A stretch of 64,000 nt of DNA from Entoloma clypeatum (taxonomy: Eukaryota > Basidiomycota > Agaricomycetes > Agaricales > Entolomataceae): positions 1,178,001 to 1,242,000 of the forward strand of contig OY751496.1 in the NCBI GenBank assembly GCA_963565915.1, in the 5' to 3' direction. Below the pieces are notes generated by a model, which saw nothing but the letters and a program-made list of their open reading frames with translations, had not been told where the DNA came from and ran no database searches. The translations under genes and the position numbers were made by a program. Shown piece after piece: positions 11,558 through 21,000 of the stretch (position 1 is the stretch's first letter; each line of letters begins with the position of its first letter).

Positions 11558-12334
11558 GATAATTAGCTTTCATGGTACGGTTGATGTTCAAATCGTAGAA
11601 AACAAAGAACAGCCCTCGCTCCACGGGCCCCCAGTTCCCTTGCATCACTCCTTCAGAGCGAGGAGTCCATGAATCTGGCATGCGCGTATCATATGCTACA
11701 CATCAATTCGCCCATGCAGGACGTGCCGCCAATGGGTGGGGCTTTATCTTTGCCCCCACTTCAATTCGAGTACTCATCAGGGCTTATGATTTACTAATTA
11801 CATGTACTAATAAAACCTATCTTACAGAACTTACTGAGGATGAGGAGGTCGGTAGGTGGTGGTGTGAGAGCAAGAAGAAAAAATCATGTGTTGGGGTGTC
11901 CAGTTGTTGATACACCATGGGACTCAAACAACGGAATCGGGGGGTCGGAAGTCATACTTACAATTTAATCTAATATGCGTTTAGGGCCTCGTGGAGGTGA
12001 GAGGTGTAGGGAAAGGTCCAGAGTCGCGTGGCCACTGTTTATTCAACCAGCGACCCGGTTCCCCAGTTCGTCAATGGTTATGGGCAGAGGCGGTGATCGT
12101 ACTGGTGGTTGGATCGCTACTGAGGTACTGGTGCTCGACCTCACCTTCACTGCTTTCCAGCGCCTCGGCGGTCAGAGTGAAGACAGCTCTCCTAGATGCT
12201 CGTGAAGAGGCCAACTGGACGGCGTTGACGCCGGTGGGGAATTGCTTGTGGGTGGCCGCCTTCATTTGCTCCTCATTTGTGCATGCATTGGCCTGATGTA
12301 CACATGTTAGGCTCGTGTAAATACACATCATGCA
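11558..12334. other. No recognisable gene; holds first copy of a duplicated ~100-bp segment
   Basis: Nothing recognisable is coded. About 11850-11938 is duplicated at 12976-13064, with its last 40 bp (11899-11938) in the opposite orientation there. Confidence 0.4.
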
Positions 12335-12342
12335 CCTGTTGC

Positions 12343-12444
12343 TAGTGTTTAAAGGTCCGGTTTTTTTGTTTTTGTGAATATCTCAACAACTACTGGATGG
12401 AATTTCATCATCCAAGAGATGACCCCCATTTATTTTAGCTGCAA
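12343..12444. mobile_element. Truncated hAT-type MITE with intact target duplication
   Basis: Begins TAGTGTTTAAAGGTCCGG and matches, inverted, the right half of the MITE at 46583-46886 for about 100 bp, then stops without a second terminal repeat. It is flanked on both sides by CCTGTTGC (12335-12342 and 12445-12452), an 8-bp direct repeat of the size made by hAT transposases. Confidence 0.65.
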
Positions 12445-12850
12445 CCTGTTGCCAAGATTCGCGAAGGGCAGCTCTTGACGTTCGATCCGCCTCGTGTGCA
12501 TGTGATTGTGAAGCGGCGGTGTAACAGCAGCGTCAGGTGGGGGATTGAATTCATCGGCGGATATGATCTGCCTTGTGAAGGGTGTTATCGTGAAGCGGTG
12601 ATGTAACAGCAGTGTCGTGTGGATTAATTAAGTGACCTGGGCTTTAAGTTATTGACCTATTAAATGATGAATGGATGGTAAACGCACCTGTTGCCAAGAT
12701 TCCCAAGGGGCGCTCGATGTTCGATCCGCCTCGTGTGTGTGTGATCGTGAAGCGACGATGTAACCGCAGCGTCAGGTGGGGGGGGGCTTGAATTCATCAG
12801 TGGATATGATCTGCCTTGTGGGCAGTGCATCGCGAGCTGACATCGGCAAT
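12445..12850. repeat. Two direct copies of a ~150-bp repeat
   Basis: A unit starting CCTGTTGCCAAGATTC and including TTCGATCCGCCTCGTGTG, GCAGCGTCAGGTGGGGG and GGATATGATCTGCCTTGTG occurs at about 12445-12595 and again at 12687-12835, roughly 85 percent alike by eye. The second copy shows what the hAT target site looked like before insertion. Confidence 0.7.
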
Positions 12851-13099
12851 GCAGTAGCAGCGTCCATGGACAGTTAGTTTCCATATACTTATTTGAATTA
12901 GTAGTTCTATTCTATTTACTAGACTACATTAGATAGTTCTACTATACTAGTGGTAGAGTACTATTGTGCATATGGGGAAGGTGGTGGTACAAGAGCAAGA
13001 AGAAAAAATCACGTGCTGGGGTGTGATTCCATTGTTTGAGTTCCATGGTATATCAACAACTGGACACCAGGCTGAGCCCACGGAGGACCAATTGAGGGA

Positions 13100-13349
13100 G
13101 TACGATGCGTGTGCGCAGCATCGGGCTGTGTGCGCATGTCCTTAGTCTTATTTTACTTGTAATATATTGGTTTAAACCGGTTGAGACCAGTCCGGTCTCA
13201 CTTTCTTGAGGTAAACGGAACCGATGCACCGGTCTTGCATCGGTCCGGTTCAGTTTTTTTGAGATCATGTGAACCGAAAAATCGGTCTCAGTCTTGGTCT
13301 CTAAATTTTGAGGGTCAAAAACCGGACCGAATCGGACCTTTAAACACTA
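13100..13349. mobile_element. hAT-like element end
   Basis: Ends CGGACCTTTAAACACTA, the same terminal repeat as the 46.6-kb MITE, preceded by many CCGGT/ACCGG and GGTCTC sub-terminal motifs. No matching left end or 8-bp duplication was found, so this is probably a remnant. Confidence 0.45.
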
Positions 13350-13397
13350 GTTGCACGTGAAGGACGTGTGCGAGTTCTTTACTTTCCCCCACGTCCT

Positions 13398-13625
13398 ATG
13401 GCAGAATCCTGTAGGAATCCTGTCGGAATTTCGGATTCTGACAGGAATCCTCCAGGAATTTTCACCATATATTTGAGTGAGAATTGCTGTAAAATTCCAC
13501 CAGGATTCTGCTAGGATTCCTCCAGGAATCCAAAAGGAATGAAATTCCTATCAGAATCCTTGATAGGAATGGTGACAATCCTGGGAGGAATTCTGCAGGA
13601 ATTCCTGCCCAGGAATACCAAAGTT
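13398..13625. repeat. GGAATCC/GGATTCC-rich repeat
   Basis: About 230 bp saturated with GGAATCC, AGGAATT and their complements at irregular spacing. A similar block occurs at 32675-32855. Dense short inverted repeats suggest a MITE-like element; its ends are not clear. Confidence 0.5.
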
Positions 13626-14240
13626 CAAAAACAGGGTCAGGTGACCTAGGTGGTCGACATTCAGCAACTTCTGAACATTGATCAGCATTGTCACATTGTG
13701 ATGGCTGATGACCATCCTGTCCTCCCACCACCACCACTGTTGCCTCTCGCTTGCTGCCCCGTGCGCCTTGCCGCCTCCACGGCTGCCGTGACCCTGCAGC
13801 CTCCACCGCAGCCACTGCTGTCAAGATGAACGGGGACCCCCAGGCCCCCACCACCCAGTAAGCTGCACCCTCACCCCAGTGAACACCAACGACTAACCAC
13901 CGCCCTGTCCATGCCGGGGCGTCGGGGTGCCATGTTATTAGCCCCAGCGCCACATCCAGACCCTGGGACGGCCACCCAACAGCCCTGTGCAGCCACATCA
14001 CCACCTGCCTCGCCACCACCATGGTCACCATTGTATCAAAGCCCCACCGCCCCCGCCTCTCGACCCCTCGCCACCACTGCCTGACGAAGCGGAAAGGGAC
14101 ACCCCCAGCAACCCTGCAATGACAGACTATCCCCCATATCCACACTGGGGCCTACGACGCCAGCACCTGCATGCCACGTCACCACCTGCCTTCACCACAG
14201 CCACCACTTGTGCATGAAGCCCCCAACTGTGATGTCCTCT
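13626..14240. other. Low-complexity CCACC-rich DNA
   Basis: Runs of CCACC/GGTGG give long frames on both strands (for example minus-strand 14145-13462), but the predicted proteins are low complexity and match no family I know. Not called as a gene. Confidence 0.4.
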
Positions 14241-15600
14241 CGCCCCCCCTCAACCAGTGCCACATCGGACGCAACATGACGAGTCGGAAAGGGAACCCCT
14301 GGTGAAACAAAGGAAGTGAGTCTGGGGATGAGCGCGAGTGATATCTCTATCACACACACAAACACCAAACACAACAACAAAGACTGAACAAGTCTCGCGA
14401 TGCGTACTTCTCAATCGATATAGTTCGGGGTGATGAGTGGGATCACTCAGGATGCGACTCTTCCAAACAACAATTGAATAACTCGTTTAGCGATGGCTCA
14501 ATAAGTCTCAAACAAGACTTAGAGATAGTTCTCAATAGATAATGAACTGAGGTTTGTGATTTCCTAACCAACAAGATCTTGACCGAATACAAACACAACA
14601 ATGACCAATACAACTGATAGATAACACGATTTGATGATTGACAAGTTCTCGAACACACAAAACACAATTGCGACTGACTTCCGATGCAAACCAAACGATC
14701 TTGAGGCTTCAATGATACTCACGAACAACGACAGATGCACAAGACAAATGCTATCAATTCTGGGGCCAATCTAACCTAACCTATCTACGACGAAACTATG
14801 AGACTTTATACATGAGCTGCAATAAATATAGAAAAGGGATGCATGTGGTCTCGCTAAGGGGTATCCAGTCAAGTCAGCCTTCGCTAGAGACGTCGCGATG
14901 TGTCCATGTGGTTGACAATGCGACAGGTACGTTCTTTTCTCCATATTCTACCTCTATCATGCTTGTGAGGACACTATTCCACTATCTTGGTCTATTGATA
15001 CACCTCGAGATGATGCCAATGAGTTACTGTGAGGTATCAGATGCTTTGATTAAGGGTCATCTCAGTAAGCAACCGATCAACAACCAATCCATATCAATAT
15101 GTCTGCCATGTAATGCACATTGATTGCGGTGTATCAAACCTCGGTCTGTTTGATCCGATGTCATTGGCTATTCCCCATATGGACCATTTGGACGTGAAGC
15201 GAGGCGCACATTTGCCAAGCCTCTCGCGAGAATGTCTCCAGTCAAGCCCTCAATGTATAGTAGACAGTGCTAGTGTCATTGATAAATCCAATATAATCAA
15301 TCTCCTTGTTTCGCGCTTCATTTTGAGAGGTGCTTGATAGTCTTATCTATCTCACAAGACAATCCCATGGCTCTCGAGTATCATAGCTATGCCCATAGTG
15401 GTGACCAGCGCTATGTCCTACATTGCCATGGTCTCTAAATGCTTTAAAATGTCTCTCTAACGTCGCCACTAAGTCCTCAGAATCGGAGCTCATCTAGGAC
15501 TCTCTATATCCCTTAGTGATAGTGTGAAATGGTGCAAAATGCAAAGATTTAGGCCTAGATGCATCGCGGCCCTATCACTGGTAAGCCCAACTCACCCTAG
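14241..15600 (-). other. Possible copia LTR/leader remnant; otherwise no gene
   Basis: On the minus strand TATAAA (14810-14805) is followed 88 nt later by GTGAGTATC (14722), the same spacing and donor sequence as in the copia LTR at 1.9-2.0 kb. A TGTTGATCGG start could lie at 15082. No primer site or gag was found. Nothing recognised in 15110-15600. Confidence 0.3.
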
Positions 15601-15935
15601 CTGCCCCAGTAGCTGACCACCCCCCCCCCCCCCCCTTCATGCCCAATGGTCCCCCATCATGCCCAACGACCACCATCTGCCCCCAACATCCTGCAGTCGC
15701 GCCCAAACCCCTTAATCGCCCCGTTTTTCCCTGAACGGCCCTCCTTTGTGCCCAACGGCGTCTACTCACGCCCCAAGCCCTCCCTTCATGCCCAACAGCC
15801 ACCAGTCACCCATAACAATGGGCTCTCGCCTCCACATGTGCCCAACGGCCGCCAGTCGCCCCAAATGGGGCCTGTTGTCACGCAAATCCGTGCCCCGTGC
15901 CCTGACGCCACCAGGGCCCTAGCCCCGCCTTATGC
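15601..15935. repeat. TGCCCAACGG minisatellite-like block with C16 tract
   Basis: Imperfect units containing TGCCCAACGG or TGCCCAACAG recur every 20-40 bp after a run of 16 C (15620-15635). The same unit in the opposite orientation (YTGTTGGGCAYRAG) fills 46441-47180 and appears near 32880-32960. Confidence 0.6.
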
Positions 15936-16186
15936 GGAGGGGGGTTATTTTTTGTACTTTGTATACAGTGACTCAAAAAATTGATTCAATGTTTGACACC
16001 TTTTGAATATCTGCCGAATAACTTTGTATCTGATATAAATAATACCGGGATGTTGGTATATGGAAGGAAGCATTTGATCAGGGCCATCCATCAAAAAAAC
16101 AATTAGGTAACTCCAATGAGTATCCATGGAGATATGATCAGTTTAAAACAGGAACTCATTGAATCAATTCTTTGAGGGGTTATCAG

Positions 16187-16908
16187 TGTTATATCCGTCT
16201 CCGAATCTCCGATCCACTCCGATCGTCCTCCGACTTTCCGGACCTTCCGGACATCCGTTACCTCCGCATCTCCGCATGTTGCCGTCGTGCATTTCATATT
16301 CATAACTCCATGCCTTTATGCATTTCATATTCATATTCCCGTTTACTTATGCATCGCCTTTTCCGCATGGTCTGTTGACCGACATCTCCGATGTTCGTTA
16401 CAGTCGCTGGCAACTTACGCCACAACTCCGGACCTACTCCGACCATCTCCGTAAAGTAATCTCATTTAGATATTTAAGCTTGTACCATACCTGTAGTTCC
16501 TCAGTTCGAATATCAACAAAGTTCACTCCTCTACTCCCCGTTCATGCCAGAGATCCTCGCTGTGGTACAATACGCCGACGACATCCTCATCTACTGCTCT
16601 TCCTCCATCGTTACCCTTCGACGAGCTCAGTACTGTGTCCGAGTCACAACTCCGACGTCGTCCGACCATTTCCACGTCAACGTGTCTCTCACCGAGATCT
16701 TTCCGAGGACCTCCGCATCTCCGACCTCTCCTCCGACCTCCTGAAATTGGGACACCTTATCCAACAAACGGCGGCGCAACACATACGTTGAAGCCACGTC
16801 CCTCCCCTTCGTCGTTCCTCCGCATTCCCGGAGTTCCGCTCCGGCCTCAGTCCTTCGTCCGACCTCCAACGGACTCCGACGAAGCTCCGACTTTTCACCT
16901 ACTTAACA
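16187..16908 (+). repeat. gypsy-1 5' LTR
   Basis: TGTTATATCC ... TACTTAACA, 722 bp. TATA-like TATTTAA at 16471, then AGTTCGAATAT at 16503-16513, the predicted RNA 5' end and self-primer. Packed with TCCG. Confidence 0.95.
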
Positions 16909-16910
16909 GT

Positions 16911-16921
16911 ATATTCGAACT
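16911..16921 (+). other. gypsy-1 self-primer-binding site
   Basis: ATATTCGAACT starts two bases after the 5' LTR and is the exact complement of AGTTCGAATAT in the LTR at 16503-16513, 32 nt after the TATA-like box. No tRNA 3'-end complement is present. This is the Tf1/sushi self-priming layout. Confidence 0.75.
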
Positions 16922-16948
16922 CAAACCGTTTTTGGATTCCTGCTAGTC

Positions 16949-18097
16949 ATGGCACTCCGAAACACCAAGACAGCAAAAGCCGCAGAAGCTGGCACTTCTA
17001 GGCAACAGGTTCTACAAAATGTCGAACAACGTTTAACAGAACTATCCCCCGTAACTCCCACTACTCCGACACCTCCGGGTTTTCAGCCCATCACACCTCC
17101 GCATAATATTCCGATCCCCACTTCCCCCATAGAATCTGCACCCCCGTCTCCTCAGAATATTTTCGGCCCACAAGCCCTTGCGGATGCTTTCCTCTTAATG
17201 ACCAATGAACTCAAACGCAGCAAAGGTCACAAGCATCATAAAAAGGCTAAGGATCCGGACACCTTCAACGGTTCCGATCCCCGGAAACTGAACCAGTTCA
17301 TCCTCCAATGCACATTGTTCTTCCGCGACAACTCCGAGTATGACGATGACTCTGCCAAAATCACTCTCGCCATCTCTTTCCTCCGAGGCACAGCTCTCGA
17401 TTATTTCGAGCATTTCATCATCGAACCGGACCCGGATAACCCCCCGGACTGGTACGAAGATTGGTCCGCATTCCTCCGCACACTCCGCACGGAATTCGGG
17501 GTCATTGACCCCGTTGCGGATGCTGCCGACTCTCTGGACAATCTCAAAATGCGCGAAAATCAACATATTCTCAAGTATAATATCGAGTTCACACGCCTTG
17601 CTGCCAAAACGCACTGGGACAGCTCCGCCCTGCATCACCGGTACTACTCCGGGTTGGCGGAGCGGATTAAAGATGTCCTTGGGACTCAAGCAAAGCCAAG
17701 CACGTTACCAGCACTTAGGGAGCTAGCACAGACTATTGATGCTCGCCACTGGGAACGTCATCGCGAGAAGTCCCACTCCGACAAGTCCGCATCCAAATCC
17801 GACAAATCCGAAGCTAAAACCCCCTCCGCAAACTCTGATAAAAACAAACCACAGACACAGAACCAGGGCAAACAGTCGAAGCCTTCCTCCGCTCCCAAGT
17901 CCGACATCTCCGACAAACTCGGAAAAGACGGAAAGCTAACTCCGGAGGAACGCAAACGCCGTTTTGACAACAACCTCTGTATGTTTTGTGGCAAAGCTGG
18001 ACACATCACGAAAGATTGCCTGAAGTCTTCGTCCTCCGCCTCTAAGGCTAAGGCGCGCGCTGCCCAAGCCAAGACCACGGACGAAACAAAAAATTAG
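16949..18097 (+). CDS. gypsy-1 gag
   Basis: 382 residues from ATG 16949, 40 nt after the LTR. Proline-rich N-terminus (to about residue 75), capsid-like retrotrans_gag domain (DPDTFNGSDPRKLNQFILQ near 90, FLRGTALDYFEHF, LDNLKM..ILKYNIEFTRLA), a Ser/Lys/Asp-rich linker, then one CCHC knuckle CMFCGKAGHITKDC near residue 345. It forms the particle and binds RNA. The stop TAG (18095-18097) follows a run of A that could allow -1 frameshifting into pol. Confidence 0.92.
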   Translation: MALRNTKTAKAAEAGTSRQQVLQNVEQRLTELSPVTPTTPTPPGFQPITPPHNIPIPTSPIESAPPSPQNIFGPQALADAFLLMTNELKRSKGHKHHKKAKDPDTFNGSDPRKLNQFILQCTLFFRDNSEYDDDSAKITLAISFLRGTALDYFEHFIIEPDPDNPPDWYEDWSAFLRTLRTEFGVIDPVADAADSLDNLKMRENQHILKYNIEFTRLAAKTHWDSSALHHRYYSGLAERIKDVLGTQAKPSTLPALRELAQTIDARHWERHREKSHSDKSASKSDKSEAKTPSANSDKNKPQTQNQGKQSKPSSAPKSDISDKLGKDGKLTPEERKRRFDNNLCMFCGKAGHITKDCLKSSSSASKAKARAAQAKTTDETKN

Positions 18098-21000
18098 CGG
18101 GCAGTCCACAGGACTCTGTACGGCCTGAGGACTGCGTTGAACCCATCCGTACTACCGCTCTACTCAACGCTTCCGCTCTTTCCGATCCCAATTCCCTCCG
18201 TGTCCGACTTACATCTCCGCTTATCTCCGATTCTTCTCCGATAGCCGCCCTTGTGGACTCCGGCTCTACTCATTGTTTTATTGACTCCCGTTATGCTTCA
18301 TCCTATAAACTCCCTTTCACCTCCATACCTCCGATCGAACTTAAATTATTTGACGGAACGTCCAACTCCGTCATTACTCAGGCGGTTGATCTCCCTGTAT
18401 ACTTTTCCTCCGGTGAATATATAGCCATTACAGCCTACGTGACTCCGCTCGATTCCTCCTGTTCTATGGTTCTTGGATACAACTGGCTCACCCGCTACAA
18501 TCCTATGATTGACTGGGTATTGGGCAGTATTACTTTCCGTCCACAGCTCTTGAAGGAGTCTCCGACCTTGACGTCTTCTGCCAGGTCAGCTCCGCTACCT
18601 CCGCAGACCTCTCCCGATACTCCGACCTCCGACTCCGGCACACCCGCTGCTACTCCGGACGTTGTTCCGAATATTGCATTGATAAATGCAGCCGCATTTG
18701 TGCGCGCCTGCAAACTTCCGGGTGCCCAATCCTTCCGAATTCACCTCTCCGACCACACGATCTCCGCCCAATCCGTTTCTATGTCCGAGGAACCTCCGGA
18801 CCTCTCCCATATCCCAGAGGAATATCACGATTTTGCCGATGTTTTTAGCAAGACAAAAGCAGACACCCTCGCTCCGCATCGTCCGTATGACCTCCGCATC
18901 GAGTTAGAAGACGGATCGACTCCCCCTATTGGCCCTATGTACTCCATTTCACAATCCGAACTATCTGCCCTGCGAAACTTCATAGACGAACATTTGGCCA
19001 TTGGCTTCATTCGCCCCTCTCGCTCTCCGCATGGCGCTCCGGTCCTCTTTGTCCGAAAGAAGGACGGTTCCCTCCGCCTGTGCGTCGACTATCGGGGCCT
19101 GAACAAAGTTACCAAGAAGGATCGATACCCTCTTCCGCTCATCTCCGACCTCCTTTCCACTGCCGGAAAAGCGCGTGTTTATACCACTCTCGATCTCCGG
19201 CATGCATATCATCTTGTCCGCATTGCCGACGGAGATGAATGGAAAACCGCTTTCCGCACTCGTTACGGATCGTTTGAATGGCTTGTTATGCCTTTTGGAC
19301 TATCCAACGCCCCTGCTGCTTTTCAGCGATTTGTGAATGACATCTTCAGTGACCTCCTCGATGTTACAGTGGTGGTCTACCTTGACGACATTCTCATTTA
19401 CTCCGACGACCCCGCCAAGCACCCCGACGATGTCAAGGAAGTTCTCCGACGTCTCCGCAAGAACGGACTTTACGTCCGCTCCGACAAGTGCGAATTTTCT
19501 GTCGACACAGTCGAATATCTTGGTTTCATCCTTTCTCCCTCCGGTCTCCGCATGTCCGAAACCAAGGTGAAGACCATTCAAGAGTGGCCTGAACCTCGGA
19601 AAGTGAAGGACGTACAGTCTTTCCTAGGATTCGCAAATTTCTATCGACGTTTCATCCACGGTTATTCGGACATCGTTGTTCCGCTCACCCGACTCACCCG
19701 GAAGGGTACTCCGTTCCGTTTCTCCGACTCCGCACGGAGTGCGTTCAACGAGTTGAAGCTCGCGTTTACCAAAGCACCGGTCCTCACTCATTGGATTCCT
19801 GATCGACCTATTATCATCGAGACGGACGCCTCCGACTACGCACTTGGTGCTATTTTGTCCATCCGGACCTCCGACGAGGAGATACACCCAGTAGCGTTCC
19901 ACTCCCGCACCTTCACCGCCCCGGAACTCAACTACGACACGCACGACAAGGAGTTACTTGCTATCCATGAAGCATTCAAGGTATGGCGACATTACCTTGA
20001 AGGCTCCGCTGCTCCGATCGACGTTGTCACGGACCACAAGAACCTGGAGTATTTCGCCACTACAAAGGTTCTCACCCGCCGACAGGCCCGGTGGTCCGAG
20101 TTCCTCTCTCAGTTCAATCTCTTGATTCGCTTCCGCCCCGGACGTCTCGGTACCAAGCCGGACTCTTTGACTAGACGATGGGACATCTATCCCAAAGAGG
20201 GGAATAGCGACTATGCATTGGTAAACCCAAGCAACTTCCGACCGGTCTTTTCCCAAGAACAGCTGTCCGCATCTCTCCGAGCTACGGAGTTGTTCACCCC
20301 TGTTCTCCGCGCCACAGTCATAATGGACATTGAACAGTTGCACTCCGACATCCTCCGTTCACTCCCATCCGACCCAATCTATGCCGACCATCTCAAGGAG
20401 CCCAAACCGCACTGGTCCGTAGACTCCGACGGTTTCCTCCGTCATAGTGGTCGCATTTATGTCCCCGACTCCGATAACCTCCGGCTCCGCACCCTCCGCA
20501 ACAAGCACGACCATATTCTCTCCGGACACCCCGGACAGAACAAGACAGTTAGTCTCATTCAACGAGATTATACTTGGCCTGGTGTTCGAGACTTTGTCAA
20601 AAAGTACTGCAAATCCTGCACCACTTGCATGCGCTCTAAACCCCAACGCCACAAGCCCTATGGTATGCTGAAGCAACTCCCAGTTCCGAACCTTCCGTGG
20701 AACTCCATATCCATGGACTTCATCGAGACACTTCCGACCTCCGGCGGTTTTGACGCAATCCTTGTTATTGTTGACCGAATGACAAAACAAAGCATTTTTG
20801 TTCCGACTACGATCCACTGCACCTCCGAAGATCTAGCCACCTTGTTCATCCTGCATGTGTTCTCCAAGCACGGAGTACCGGAGCATGTCACCTCCGACCG
20901 AGGCCCGGAGTTCGTCTCCCGCTTTTTCCGCTCCCTCGGAAAAGCCCTCAACATGACTCTGCACTTCACCTCTGGCTACCATCCTGAAGGCGACGGTCAA

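Larger units (their letters stand above)
11850..13064. repeat. Duplicated segment containing an inverted 40-bp block
   Basis: About 11850-11898 and 12976-13024 match in the same orientation (AGAGCAAGAAGAAAAAATCA, then GGGGTG). The next 40 bp, 11899-11938, match 13025-13064 only as the reverse complement, at 37 of 40 positions by eye. The 13025-13064 copy lies between GGTGT and ACACC, a short inverted repeat. Confidence 0.7.

Noticed and set aside
12343..13349. One 1-kb hAT element spanning both TAGTGTTTAAAGGTCC ends
   Set aside because: The left fragment has its own 8-bp duplication right after 102 bp, and the flanks of the full interval do not match.
13462..14145. 227-codon open frame on the minus strand
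   Set aside because: Trp/Gly/Val-rich low-complexity product, no domain, lies in CCACC-rich DNA that is open on both strands.
16318..16791. 157-codon plus-strand frame, repeated at 23042-23515
   Set aside because: Lies inside the gypsy-1 LTRs; its repetition reflects LTR identity. It starts from LTR sequence and matches no protein.
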